Shown in pieces: positions 7,089 to 16,194 of a stretch of DNA of 64,000 nucleotides. Below the pieces are notes generated by a model that saw nothing but the letters and a program-made list of their open reading frames with translations, was not told where the DNA came from and made no database searches. The translations under genes and the position numbers were made by a program. Origin of the DNA: Anaerolinea sp. (GTDB lineage Bacteria > Chloroflexota > Anaerolineae > Anaerolineales > Anaerolineaceae); the NCBI GenBank assembly GCA_029975055.1, contig JARKPU010000051.1, positions 248,001 to 312,000 of the forward strand, in the 5' to 3' direction. How positions within the stretch are numbered: the stretch's first letter is position 1; each line of letters opens with the position of its first letter.

Positions 7089-8132
7089 TTAAGCATTTTT
7101 TATCTGGAACAGGTGCTCTTGCGGGAAAATAACATGCACTGGCGCGCCGTGTGGAACCATCTCGGTTGGCATGGGTACGCGCGCCCGGACGCTCATCTCA
7201 GGAATCTCCACCTGGTACTCGACGTACTCGCCGTGGTAGGTACAATCCTTGATGATGCCTGGCAGCGCGTTTGGACGCTGATTTGATTCAATCCGAATAT
7301 GTTCGGGCCGGATAGCAAATACGCCCGGCCCTGGCTTGCTTCTATTCGGGCAAACCTCCAGTGTACCCAGGTCTGTCCGCAGGCAGCCATCCGAGACCTC
7401 GCCTCGCAAGAAGGTATTAATTCCCACGAAGCGGGCGGCCTGTTCGCTGGGCGGGTGTTGGAATAACCGCATGGGCTGGTCGAAAGCCGCCACCTGCCCA
7501 TCGAGCAGCAGCGCCATGCGGTCTGACATCGACATGGCCTCGCTCAAGTCGTGGGTGACCAGGATGGTGGTGATGCCCAATTCACGCTGAATGCGACGGA
7601 TGGCTTCCTGCAAATTTGCCCGTACGGCCGTATCCAGGCTGCTCAACGGCTCATCCAAGAGCAGCAGGCGCGGCTGGGTGACCAGCGCGCGGGCTAAGGC
7701 GACCCGCTGCTGCTCACCACCGGAAAGGTGGGCTGGTTTGCGCTTTTCAATCCCTGGCAGCCCGATCAGGTCCAACATGCGCTTTACGGCAGCCTGGATT
7801 GTAGCTTTGGATGCGTTCTGCATTTTTAGCCCGAACCCGATGTTTTCGGCAATACTCAAGAAGGGAAATAGATACGCCTTTTGGAACATAAACACAGCGC
7901 CACGCTGGTTGGGCGGCGTGTTCAGGATGGTTTTACGATTAAACTGTATGTCGCCAGAATCAGGCGTTTCTATTCCAGTAATCAGCTTAAGGATGGTTGA
8001 CTTGCCGCTGCCGGAAGGACCGAGCAGGGCCACCAGTTCTCCAGCATGTACCGATAACGAAAAGTGATCCAGAACCGGCTGCGCCTGTCCCGGATAGGTC
8101 TTGCGAAGATCCAAAATAGAAACGTCGGTCAT
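7089..8132 (-). CDS. ABC transporter ATP-binding protein (YnjD-like)
   Basis: This 347-residue ATPase has Walker A GPSGSGKST (38-46), signature LSGGEQQRVALARAL, Walker B LLLLDEP and the switch histidine in TILVTHD. An extra C-terminal domain of about 110 residues resembles the TOBE region of importer ATPases of the spermidine/iron/sulfate class. The ATG at 8132 shares one base with the upstream permease stop (TAATG); the longer frame upstream lies inside the permease gene. It powers the importer made by the three genes upstream in the same operon. Confidence 0.93.
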   Translation of the reverse strand: MTDVSILDLRKTYPGQAQPVLDHFSLSVHAGELVALLGPSGSGKSTILKLITGIETPDSGDIQFNRKTILNTPPNQRGAVFMFQKAYLFPFLSIAENIGFGLKMQNASKATIQAAVKRMLDLIGLPGIEKRKPAHLSGGEQQRVALARALVTQPRLLLLDEPLSSLDTAVRANLQEAIRRIQRELGITTILVTHDLSEAMSMSDRMALLLDGQVAAFDQPMRLFQHPPSEQAARFVGINTFLRGEVSDGCLRTDLGTLEVCPNRSKPGPGVFAIRPEHIRIESNQRPNALPGIIKDCTYHGEYVEYQVEIPEMSVRARVPMPTEMVPHGAPVHVIFPQEHLFQIKNA

Positions 8133-8929
8133 TAGTACTGCTCCTGTACGGCTGCGCCGTGCTGACCTAGATAACGGGCGGTGGCGGCGATCACCAGAAC
8201 GGGTGGGGTCACAAACAGCAGGGACAGGGCCGCGATCGAGGCCGGGTTGCCGCCGGAAACCGAAGAGAACAGCAGCATGGGCAGGGTCAGCACACGCCCG
8301 CCGCCGATCAGCAGGGTCAGCAGATACTGGCTCCACGAAATCAGAAACGCGAACAACCCGGCCACGACCAGGCCAGGGAAAACTAGGCGTAGGGTGATGC
8401 GAAAAAAGATTTGAACGGGGTTCGCGCCCAACGCCAGCGCCTGGTGTTCGTAGTTTTCGTCATAACGGGCAAAGACGCTCGAAAGCGTGAAAATGGTGTA
8501 GGGCAGGGTCGGCACCAGGTGCGCCAGGGTGACCCCAAGCATGCTTCCGGCCAGGCCGATTTGCAGGAAAAAAATATTCAGCCCCATGCCGATGGCCAGC
8601 GGCGGCACGACCGTAGGTACGAAAAATGCCAGCCAGGCGGCCTGCCGCCCGCGAAAAGCGCGCAAGCCCAAGGTTCGCGCAGCCGGGAAGCTGATGGCAA
8701 GCGACAGCAGGCTGGCAGCGGCGGCGATGCTCAGGCTCTCACCTAGCCCTTGCAACGTACGCCGGTCGGACAGCAAGCGCGCAAAGGGGCTGGCGGTCCA
8801 CTCCTGCGGAACCAGCGCTGGAAAGAACCAGCGTTCCGAAAAGGCATACACAGCAAACAACACCAGCGGGGTTGCCAGGACGCCGTAAAGCAGCAGTTGA
8901 AGGGTGTATGTAGATAATCGCTGGCTCAT
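8132..8929 (-). CDS. ABC transporter permease (YnjC-like, second half)
   Basis: This 265-residue inner-membrane permease has six predicted helices and a binding-protein-dependent transport EAA-type loop (EHQALALGANPVQIFFRITLRLVFPG). It forms the channel with the permease upstream, with which it overlaps by four bases. E. coli ynjC encodes a single double-length permease; here the two halves are separate genes. Confidence 0.9.
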   Translation of the reverse strand: MSQRLSTYTLQLLLYGVLATPLVLFAVYAFSERWFFPALVPQEWTASPFARLLSDRRTLQGLGESLSIAAAASLLSLAISFPAARTLGLRAFRGRQAAWLAFFVPTVVPPLAIGMGLNIFFLQIGLAGSMLGVTLAHLVPTLPYTIFTLSSVFARYDENYEHQALALGANPVQIFFRITLRLVFPGLVVAGLFAFLISWSQYLLTLLIGGGRVLTLPMLLFSSVSGGNPASIAALSLLFVTPPVLVIAATARYLGQHGAAVQEQY

Positions 8930-9807
8930 GTTTCTCCGATGGATTTGTTTTGACGGATACTGATGACCGCCAATAAGATTACTATGATGGCAATCAGGAA
9001 ACTGATCGCCATGCCTTCCGCCCGGCTGCTCAGGTCGGGGTTGGTGAAAAAGTCGAGCGCCAACACCGGAAGCGCGCGTGGGTAGCGCACGCCCAGCACC
9101 GCCGGCACTTCATAGGCGCTGAACACATAGGCAAAGACCAGCAAAGAACCGGCGGTCAGCGCCGGCAGCACCTGTGGCAGGGTAATGTAGCGCAGGCGCT
9201 GCCAACGGTTCGCGCCCAAGTTTTCCGCAACTACAGCATAGTTCTCAGGCTGTGAGCGCAGTACCGCCAGCACGATCAGCGCCAGGAAGGGGATTTCCTT
9301 GGTCACGTAGCTAAGGATGATGCCGAATCCCAGCCGGTCGCGCACCAGCACCGGGAAGTCGGCTGGGGTTTGCACCCAACCGAAAAAAGCGGCCAGTCGG
9401 GCGAGCATCCCGCTTTGTGACAGGAAAAGCAGCAAGGCTACCGCCCATACCAGGTGCGGAAAGGCCAGATTCCAGTTCAGGGCCAGCGTCTCCTTTTGTT
9501 GCGATTGACCGCGTCTACCGTTCAACCACAGGGCCACCGGCAGCGCCCCCAACGCTGATAGCAGCGTGGAGGCGCCACTGATCCACAACGAAAAGCCAAG
9601 TGAAGGCCAGAATTCTCGCCCGGCCGGGCCGGACCCGGTAAGCACGTTCCGGTACGCATCCAGACTGGCCTCTTGCTGGCCGATGGCCGCCATCACCCCC
9701 AGGCTCTGCCCGGCGCCGTAGACAATACTGGTGCCGAACAGAATACCAATCACCAGCAAGGCCGGAGCCAAGCGGAGCCAGGGGGAGGAAAGAACGCGCT
9801 TCCGCAT
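8926..9807 (-). CDS. ABC transporter permease (YnjC-like, first half)
   Basis: This 293-residue permease starts with a membrane helix (APALLVIGILFGTSIVYGAG) and contains the loop VAENLGANRWQRLRYITLPQ, the EAA motif that contacts the ATPase. It pairs with the permease at 8132-8929. Only 5 bp separate it from the binding-protein gene, so all four genes form one operon. Confidence 0.9.
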   Translation of the reverse strand: MRKRVLSSPWLRLAPALLVIGILFGTSIVYGAGQSLGVMAAIGQQEASLDAYRNVLTGSGPAGREFWPSLGFSLWISGASTLLSALGALPVALWLNGRRGQSQQKETLALNWNLAFPHLVWAVALLLFLSQSGMLARLAAFFGWVQTPADFPVLVRDRLGFGIILSYVTKEIPFLALIVLAVLRSQPENYAVVAENLGANRWQRLRYITLPQVLPALTAGSLLVFAYVFSAYEVPAVLGVRYPRALPVLALDFFTNPDLSSRAEGMAISFLIAIIVILLAVISIRQNKSIGET

Positions 9808-9812
9808 ATCGC

Positions 9813-11063
9813 TTATTGGCCCTGCAGCACGTACTGCCGCCAGCCTTCTTCGACCAGGCTCTGGTACTGCGGGGCGGTATCACCGACCAGCGAACTGGCC
9901 AGGTCTTCGGCAGGGGTAGCAGCCTGGCCCAGTTTCTGCGCGGCGGCTTCCAGTAATGCTTTATCTTCGGGGTCGGTCACCCGATTGACATCAATCCCAA
10001 AACCCAACCCAAAGCCGTTTTCCGGCAAGATCTGAGCGGCTTGCAGTTCGGGGTCCAGCAGCAGGTTGGCCAGTACCAGCGCGGCAGCTTTGTTGGGTGC
10101 ATTGGCCGGGATGGCGACGTAGTTGAAATCACCGATCATGTATTGGTCAAAGACAAAGGCACGCGCCGTCTCCGGCACCAGGCCCTGCTCGATTAAGGCA
10201 CCCGCGCCGACGATGGCCTGAGTGATGCTAAAATCCACTTCATTGTTGGCAAACAGGCTGTGCAGCTCGTTTTCGTCTTTCGGGTAGGTCTCACCCTGAC
10301 GCCACAGGTACGGTTTGATTTCGTTAAAGTAACCCCACAACTGCGGTGACCACTGGTCCCAGGTGGCTTGATCGAACGCGCTCCACGGCTCTGCGCCGCC
10401 GCTGATTTCATACAGCGCGCCCTTTACAAAACGCGTGCCCTGGAAACCGCCCGGGCCGGGAGCGATGTAGGTGAAGCGGCCGGGGTTCTGAACTACCCAT
10501 TCCTTCAACTCCGTATAGGAACGCGGCAGGTCCTCCGGCTGCATACGGGCTGAGTCGTAGATCAGCTGGAACTGGGCTGAGGACCAGGGACTTTCCAGGT
10601 TATCTACGGGGTTGCCAAAGTCCAGGTTGACGGCCGGGTTCTCCCAGTTGACCAGGGCGCTGTTGGGCAGCTTACGCGCCCAATCGGGGTAGAGCAGGTT
10701 GGCTTGCTTCAAAGTGAAGAAGTTTTCGCCATTGATCCAGATCAGGTCCACCGCGCCCGGATCTTTGCCAGCCTCTTTTTCGCTCAAGACCTGGTTGACC
10801 GCATCCACGGTGTCGGCCACCGGCACGCGGTTGAGGGTGATGTCATAGCGCTCTTTCAGTGCTTTACCGTAGAAGTCGTCTACGAAGCGGTTGATCGATT
10901 CAGAACCACCCCAGATATACCAATTTACCGTCTGTCCTTTCGCGGCGTTGACGACGCTGTCCCAATCATTCAGGTCAAATGTTGTTGATCTAGATTGCAC
11001 GACCCCGCTGCAAGCGGATAATAGAAATGAGAACAAAATTAACAAACTCAAGTAACGTTTCAT
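9813..11063 (-). CDS. ABC transporter substrate-binding lipoprotein (YnjB-like)
   Basis: This 416-residue lipoprotein (lipobox LLSAC, cysteine about 18) contains the YnjB-type core: VNWYIWGGSESIN, VADTVDAVNQVLSEKEAGKD and VDLIWINGENFFTLK closely resemble E. coli YnjB as I remember it. It captures a solute outside the membrane for the importer encoded downstream. The substrate of YnjBCD is not established; thiamine-related roles have been proposed for neighbouring families. No TPP riboswitch is visible in the 112-bp upstream gap. It is the first gene of the operon. Confidence 0.9.
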   Translation of the reverse strand: MKRYLSLLILFSFLLSACSGVVQSRSTTFDLNDWDSVVNAAKGQTVNWYIWGGSESINRFVDDFYGKALKERYDITLNRVPVADTVDAVNQVLSEKEAGKDPGAVDLIWINGENFFTLKQANLLYPDWARKLPNSALVNWENPAVNLDFGNPVDNLESPWSSAQFQLIYDSARMQPEDLPRSYTELKEWVVQNPGRFTYIAPGPGGFQGTRFVKGALYEISGGAEPWSAFDQATWDQWSPQLWGYFNEIKPYLWRQGETYPKDENELHSLFANNEVDFSITQAIVGAGALIEQGLVPETARAFVFDQYMIGDFNYVAIPANAPNKAAALVLANLLLDPELQAAQILPENGFGLGFGIDVNRVTDPEDKALLEAAAQKLGQAATPAEDLASSLVGDTAPQYQSLVEEGWRQYVLQGQ

Positions 11064-11175
11064 TTTCCCTCCAGTAATCTTATTGCTTTGTTATCTACTT
11101 AGATGCGGCATTCAAGCTCGATCTTACATACTTCCCGCTGAAGCCCTATGTTGTGTGTGACAGATGTTTTCGTGT

Positions 11176-12585
11176 TTATCTGGCAAACCGGTACTTAAGA
11201 TATGCGGCCAACTCGCGCGGCAGGCTGGGTAGGGTCTCTCGCATAAAGGTATCGGCAATCTTCAGGATGCCGCTGGAAAAGGTTGGATAGGGGTAAACAA
11301 GGCGGTAGAACTGGTAAAGCGAAATGCGGCGGCTGATCGCCAGAGTAAAGAACGAAATCATCTCTGAGGCGCGCGGGCCGACAATGGTAACGCTCAGAAT
11401 GGTCCCGGTGAGCCGGACGACATCCACCAGGATGAAGCCGTTTTCCACGCCGTCCGTGTAGCCCCGGTCGGTATCTTTAAAGTCAATCCGCAGCCGGCGG
11501 ACGAGTTCTGGATGGCACTTCTCCGCAATCTGTTTTGGGGATAATCCTACGGTGGCCACTTCAGGATCGCTGAAGGTTGCGGTCGGGAAGAGGGGTTCCG
11601 GTCCGCGCGCGGGTAGCCAGGGGAATGCGATACGCTGCACCACCCGCCGGCCCTGGGCATTAGCAGAGTGGGTGAAAGCTGATGTGGGTGTGACATCGCC
11701 AATCGCATACACGCCGGGTACACTCGTGCGGCCAAAACTGTCGACGCGGATGCCGTTCTTGTCGTGCGCAATCCCGGCTTTTTCCAGGTTAAGCTGGTCG
11801 ATGTTGCGCACGCGGCCCACTGCCAGCAGCACTTTGTCTACACTCTCGAGGGGGAACTTTTCTTCACCAGAGCGGACGCACAGCGTTTGCGTGGTTTCAT
11901 CATAAGAGTCGCTGGTTGCATTGTAGTAGGTGACAATCCCGCGCCGGTCCAGTTCTGGTTGGATGGCTTCTGAGACCTCGAGCGGATAAGTGGGCAGCAC
12001 GCGCGGGTCAAGCGCAATCAGCGTCACCTGGGTGCCCAGCTTGCTGAATGCGAACGCCAGCTCCACGGCGATGATGCCTGCCCCGATCACAGCCAGGTGG
12101 CGTGGGGGGGCGGTGAGATCGAACAGCGACTCGTTGGTCAGCAGGCGGTTTGCGGATAGGCCTGGGATGTCCAGCATCCGAGGTCGCGCGCCGGTGGCAA
12201 TGGTGATGGTATCCGCGGACAACGCCTGTACATCGCCGTTCGGACCGGTTACATGAAGCTGTTTCGGTCCCGCGAACGCGGCCTTTCCCTGAATGAAGGT
12301 TAGGTTCTCTATCTGTTTGACTTCTTCAGTCTCTTTTTCGCGCAGCGCGTCGCGCTTGCGCGTCACTTCGGCCAGGACCGCCTCAACACTGTCGCCTGGG
12401 CGGTAGTCGGCTGCCAGGTGAATTAAGGTTTTAGAGGGCACGCAGCCCACATTGGTGCAGTCACCGCCGACATGGTGGGCCTCAATCAACGCCACCTGTT
12501 TGCCCAGGTTGGCCAGGCCGATCGCGACGGTCATTCCGCCGGAGCCGGCGCCGATGACGATGTTGGAATAATGTTTGCTGTTCAT
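11176..12585 (-). CDS. Flavoprotein disulfide reductase, mercuric reductase/dihydrolipoamide dehydrogenase-like
   Basis: This 469-residue enzyme has the FAD-binding GAGSGG near the N-terminus, the redox disulfide C43-TNVG-C48, the NAD(P) motif GAGIIAVELA and a YAIGDVTP FAD contact. The C-terminal interface domain lacks the His-x-x-x-x-Glu pair of dihydrolipoamide dehydrogenase and the mercuric reductase cysteine pair. It therefore belongs to the uncharacterised group often found with, or fused to, TVP38/TMEM64 proteins. Its start overlaps the TVP38 gene stop by four bases, consistent with that association. Confidence 0.9.
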   Translation of the reverse strand: MNSKHYSNIVIGAGSGGMTVAIGLANLGKQVALIEAHHVGGDCTNVGCVPSKTLIHLAADYRPGDSVEAVLAEVTRKRDALREKETEEVKQIENLTFIQGKAAFAGPKQLHVTGPNGDVQALSADTITIATGARPRMLDIPGLSANRLLTNESLFDLTAPPRHLAVIGAGIIAVELAFAFSKLGTQVTLIALDPRVLPTYPLEVSEAIQPELDRRGIVTYYNATSDSYDETTQTLCVRSGEEKFPLESVDKVLLAVGRVRNIDQLNLEKAGIAHDKNGIRVDSFGRTSVPGVYAIGDVTPTSAFTHSANAQGRRVVQRIAFPWLPARGPEPLFPTATFSDPEVATVGLSPKQIAEKCHPELVRRLRIDFKDTDRGYTDGVENGFILVDVVRLTGTILSVTIVGPRASEMISFFTLAISRRISLYQFYRLVYPYPTFSSGILKIADTFMRETLPSLPRELAAYLKYRFAR

Positions 12586-13295
12586 TTTTCGATACCTTCA
12601 CGTTTTTTGAAAAGTCGAGATAATACCAGGCTGACGATAAATATTGCGACTGAAGCAGCCAGAGTAACCGGGTTCAATTGAGGAATTCCGCCATCGAAGC
12701 GCTCGATGGATGCGCCGGCCAGGATGAAAGCGATCGTGCCGGGAATGGAACCGAGAATGGTTGCCAGGATAAAGGGCACCCAGCGGATGCGCAGGAAACC
12801 GGCCAGGTAGTTGACCAGATCATACGGTAGAAAGATAAAGCGCATCACAATCACTGTCTCAAAGCTGTTCTGGCGCATGCGTTCCGCGTAGCGCTGGAGC
12901 AGATTTTTCGATGCCCCCTCTTTCAACAACCCTTGACCGAAATAACGCCCAACCAAAAAAGCGATTGTGGCCGAGGTGTTGCTGGCAACGATGGTGTAGA
13001 GCACACCGAGCACCGGTCCGAACAGAAAGCCTCCCGCAAGCGTTAGAACAGTCGATGGGAACAACACCAGGGGGCGGATCGCGTAAAGGATAATGTAAAC
13101 CAGCGGTCCCCATAGGCTGCCGGTCATAAATACCAGCAGTTGCTGCATGACTTCCACAGGCGAGAGATCATTTTGCCAGGCATACCACTGATAACTTCCC
13201 AGCAGCGCCAGCCAGAACAAGAGTGCGACTAGTTTCAGACCGTTATTTTTTAGATTAGTCGTTGGACCTGCTTGTGAAGAAGATACGTCTGTCAT
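12582..13295 (-). CDS. TVP38/TMEM64 (VTT domain) membrane protein
   Basis: This 237-residue protein has about six helices and the VTT signature: LFPSTVLTLAGGFLFGP, VGRYFG, VMRFIFLPYDLVNYLAGFLRI and ILGSIPGT. VTT proteins (DedA superfamily) are linked to lipid scrambling or transport, inferred here. It is coupled to the flavoprotein downstream and to the CDP-alcohol phosphatidyltransferase upstream, which supports a lipid-related operon. A paralog lies at 27117-27836. Confidence 0.9.
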   Translation of the reverse strand: MTDVSSSQAGPTTNLKNNGLKLVALLFWLALLGSYQWYAWQNDLSPVEVMQQLLVFMTGSLWGPLVYIILYAIRPLVLFPSTVLTLAGGFLFGPVLGVLYTIVASNTSATIAFLVGRYFGQGLLKEGASKNLLQRYAERMRQNSFETVIVMRFIFLPYDLVNYLAGFLRIRWVPFILATILGSIPGTIAFILAGASIERFDGGIPQLNPVTLAASVAIFIVSLVLSRLFKKREGIEK

Positions 13296-13921
13296 ACATT
13301 CATCCTATTTTGATCCATGTGTCGGTAGGCCCATACAACCTGCCAGATCGCCGAAAGCAGTACCAGCCCGGCCAGCAGGCTGAACCAGAATGGCAGCCAG
13401 GCTGGAAAGAGCAGGAACAGCGAGTAGATCACGACTGCTTCAGCGCCTTCGACGATGGCGGTCGGCATGGTTACGGTGGTGAGTTCACCGCGGGCTTTGG
13501 CGCCCAGGTTGCGCTTTTCCAGGTTGGCCGCCAGCATCATCCAGGCGGCGCTGTTGATGTAGAAACTGGCAAAGAGCAGGCTCAAGGCAATGAATACCTC
13601 CAGCCGGTTGGCAGCAAAGGCCAGGCCGAGTGGGATGGCAACATAGGCGACCATATCCAGCACAATGTCGAGATAACCGCCGAAGTCACTTTGTTTTTTG
13701 TTGACTCGAGCAACGGTTCCATCCAGGCCATCCAGTAGGCGGTTGAGATACCAAAGACCCAGGGCCAGACCGGTTGCGTTTTGCCAGGCGGCGACTCCCG
13801 CGCCGATCCCAACCGCGCACGCACTGACGGTCAGCACATTGGGATGGATCTGTTGTAGAGGGCCTTTCGCCAACGGTTCGAGAATTCGCTCTTTGGGTAA
13901 GCGTAGGATAATATCAATCAT
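13292..13921 (-). CDS. CDP-alcohol phosphatidyltransferase family protein
   Basis: This 209-residue membrane enzyme carries the family motif D-G-x-D-G-x-x-A-R-x(8)-G-x-x-x-D-x-x-x-D as DGLDGTVAR (64-72) and GGYLDIVLD (81-89), which binds the metal and CDP-diacylglycerol. It would transfer a phosphatidyl group to an alcohol acceptor in phospholipid synthesis; the acceptor cannot be told from sequence. It opens a three-gene operon with the TVP38 protein and the flavoprotein, all joined by ATGA overlaps. Confidence 0.92.
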   Translation of the reverse strand: MIDIILRLPKERILEPLAKGPLQQIHPNVLTVSACAVGIGAGVAAWQNATGLALGLWYLNRLLDGLDGTVARVNKKQSDFGGYLDIVLDMVAYVAIPLGLAFAANRLEVFIALSLLFASFYINSAAWMMLAANLEKRNLGAKARGELTTVTMPTAIVEGAEAVVIYSLFLLFPAWLPFWFSLLAGLVLLSAIWQVVWAYRHMDQNRMNV

Positions 13922-13988
13922 AGGGCCGGTTCACTCCGATCGCTGCAAATGAAGTCTGTGTAGCACATCGTTTTCTAGACGCAGTAAA

Positions 13989-14014
13989 GCGCCGAGATCT
14001 TACAGTCTCGGCGC
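13989..14014 (-). terminator. Intrinsic terminator of the L,D-transpeptidase operon
   Basis: GCGCCGAGA (13989-13997) pairs with TCTCGGCGC (14006-14014) around an 8-base loop. Minus-strand RNA continues with UUUACU. It lies 60 bp beyond the stop of the transpeptidase gene. Confidence 0.65.
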
Positions 14015-14074
14015 CTTTTCCTGCCTGATTGGGATGTTGAATGTGAGCCGGGAAAGTTCCAGCGTACCTAAAAG

Positions 14075-15130
14075 CTATTCAATAACATCAATTACGGTTC
14101 CACCTGGCCAGCCAACTGTCAGATCACCTGGATCAAAAGGTACGATTGGCTGTGGCCAGCGAAACACCCATTTTGCATCTTCTGGGCGGCAGTTGACACA
14201 TCCATGTGACATTGCTTCGCCAAAATTAATGTGCCAGAATGTGGAATGGATAGCGACGCCATTACCTTCAAACAGGGTTGTCCAGCTCACCCCGGCGAGA
14301 TCATACCCACCTCCTGTGGCCCCGCCGGTCATATGGACCGAGATGAGCTTGCGCCAAATTGGACGTGCTCCTAACGGCGTTTCCCAGTGATCCACCCGAT
14401 TACCGTTGATATCAAATTTCATGCCGGTGGATACCTGAGCATAATAGACTTCGCGATTTCCTTCAAAGCATGAGATTGTCTGGCGGGCGGTATCCACGAC
14501 CACCTTTTTTTCTACAACATCGGGGTGAATGGGGGCAACTTCATCGGCAGTGAGTGGGCGGAATGCTTCCGCAGAAGCCCACAAGATATCGCCGTATCCA
14601 TACCGTTCGTTGACACGGTAATACATCTGGCCATCCGCTTCTGTCTTGACCTGGTCAATCCACATCACCTAGCTGTAATACAATCTTGGCAGGATGCTGG
14701 TATCTTGTAACCAGGGTGAGCGTGCCGGGGGATTGTCAAGGAGGCAGTCGACAAACGGAACGGTTACTTCAGCCCACATTCCACTGCCCAAACTGGTGTT
14801 GGGTAGTGTTTTTACGGCTGAATTCAGCTGGTTTTGAACGGGTTGTAAGTAAGGCGCCCAGATGTAGCCATCGGGTGTTTCCACCCAACGCTGATTGAAC
14901 CGGTAAGGACGCCGGCCAACAACTTCGCGCAGCCAGGATACGACCGTATCCTGATACACCCTGGCGACCGTGGTGCTATCTGGATCTGGACGCCGTTTTA
15001 CTTCCGCCATGCCAACATTGACACGACCGAGCTTCGTCCCCGGGGTAATGTTGAATTTGGGCAAAAGGAGAAGCCCTGGTATCAATCCAACCCTTTTTAT
15101 AAAGTTTCGGCGTGATCGGTTGACAGTCAT
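14075..15130 (-). pseudogene. L,D-transpeptidase interrupted by an in-frame amber codon
   Basis: One reading frame of 352 codons is broken only by TAG at 14671-14669 (codon 154). The first part has a Tat-like signal (SRRNFIKRVG) and a domain ending PRLYYS. The second resumes at once with VMWIDQ and ends in a YkuD domain with the catalytic SHGCVN. Relatives are single proteins that, from memory, have Gln at the amber position, so a CAG to TAG change is the simplest cause. The enzyme would cross-link peptidoglycan outside the membrane. It may be dead, suppressed by readthrough, restarted at the GTG or ATG just after the stop, or a sequencing error. Its ATG shares one base with the preceding selenoprotein stop. 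Confidence 0.85.
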
Positions 15131-16116
15131 TATCCTGCGTTGTCATTGCATTTGGGAAGATACCGGGTGGGGAAGTTCACGATTTGGCCGCCTTCCCTTG
15201 CATTTTCCAGCAGGTCCAGCGCCGCTAGAATCACGCTGCGTTGCGTGGCATGGTCGCCGGGGGCACCAAGCGGACGCCCCATGGGGTGGTGTGTCAGCAG
15301 CGTTCTCGGTAGGCGCATGGCTTCCAACCGGTCATGGAAAATACTCGATCCGATCACAATCGTAGCGATCCCGCTTTCTTCTAACAACCGGGCAATGTGT
15401 CCCACGGACACATGACAAACCGGTCAGACGGGTACCATCAGGACAGCCTCAATCTGGTTTTCGTGGAACATGCGTACCCATTCTGGGCCGGTGTGTTTTT
15501 GGAGACGGATTTGGGAAGTGGCGCCGACGAAAGAGTAGGCGGTTGAAAATAATTCGGCAACTTTCCCTTCCGCTTGCATCTCCCGCAGCAGAGCGATGGG
15601 GAAATTGACGTTTGGGTCTGCCTGCGCGCCGCGTACGTCAACTCCGGGATGCCGGACGCGCAGCCGGTCCTCCGGCGTTTCGATGGGGATTTTCGATAAC
15701 TGCGGTTCCGCTCTGAGAAAGTCCGTAATTCTGGATTCGGCTTCCTGCTGCGACATGTTGTCGACATCGAAAGGTTTAGGATCATCACCTTCCACAAAAT
15801 GCCCGCTGGAGGACATCAACGCAAGCCGCAGCTGAGAGACAGGTTTCTTAAGCGGTGTAAATGGAGCATCTTCGTAGGTAAAACGACCAGGGCCTGCATA
15901 ACCTTTTGTCTGCGCACTCACGATATGCTCGATGATCCGGTCGATGTTTCCATCATCCAGTACATCTCCGAGCTTCCACAGCAAGTCCTGAAAGAACCGG
16001 GCCGCATCTTCTGGGGAAAGGTCTTTTAAGAACTTAAAGTTCAGATCCGAACGCGAACCATAGTAAAAAGCGTTCTTGAATTCCTCGAAAGAAAAACTTT
16101 TATCATCTTCCGTCAT
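15130..16116 (-). CDS. Glycine/proline reductase selenoprotein B (GrdB/PrdB)-like protein, Sec at residue 231
   Basis: This 328-residue protein is continuous if TGA at 15426-15424 is read as selenocysteine. The site reads VLMVPV-U-PVC-HVSVGHIARLLEESG, matching the GrdB/PrdB family, where Sec or Cys occupies this U-x-x-C position before a conserved helix. GrdB and PrdB are the catalytic selenoproteins of glycine, sarcosine, betaine and proline reductases. Here no partner subunit (GrdA, GrdE, PrdA) is nearby, so the substrate is unknown; many members of this family are stand-alone. A perfect SECIS-like hairpin follows the TGA. It sits in the zwf, deiodinase-like and sigma factor operon. A standard caller would give two separate fragments. 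Confidence 0.9.
15395..15413 (-). promoter_or_regulatory. Putative bacterial SECIS hairpin of the GrdB-like gene
   Basis: In minus-strand orientation ATGTGTCC pairs perfectly with GGACACAT around the loop GTG (15405-15403). The loop begins 20 nt after the TGA, starts with G and caps an 8-bp stem, all as expected for a bacterial SECIS element. Confidence 0.75.
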
Positions 16117-16194
16117 AATAAGCTCCTTACCTTTATTTCCTTGTGCAAATTCGAGCTTAAGCAGCAGGTGATGCCGGCTTATGCCCCCAGTTTT

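Noticed and set aside
11064..11175. Possible TPP riboswitch before the YnjB-like gene
   Set aside because: The CUGAGA core is missing and the gap is too short for the full aptamer.
14669..14671. Pyrrolysine at the amber codon of the transpeptidase
   Set aside because: Relatives appear to have glutamine there, no insertion structure is visible and no pyl genes are in the window.
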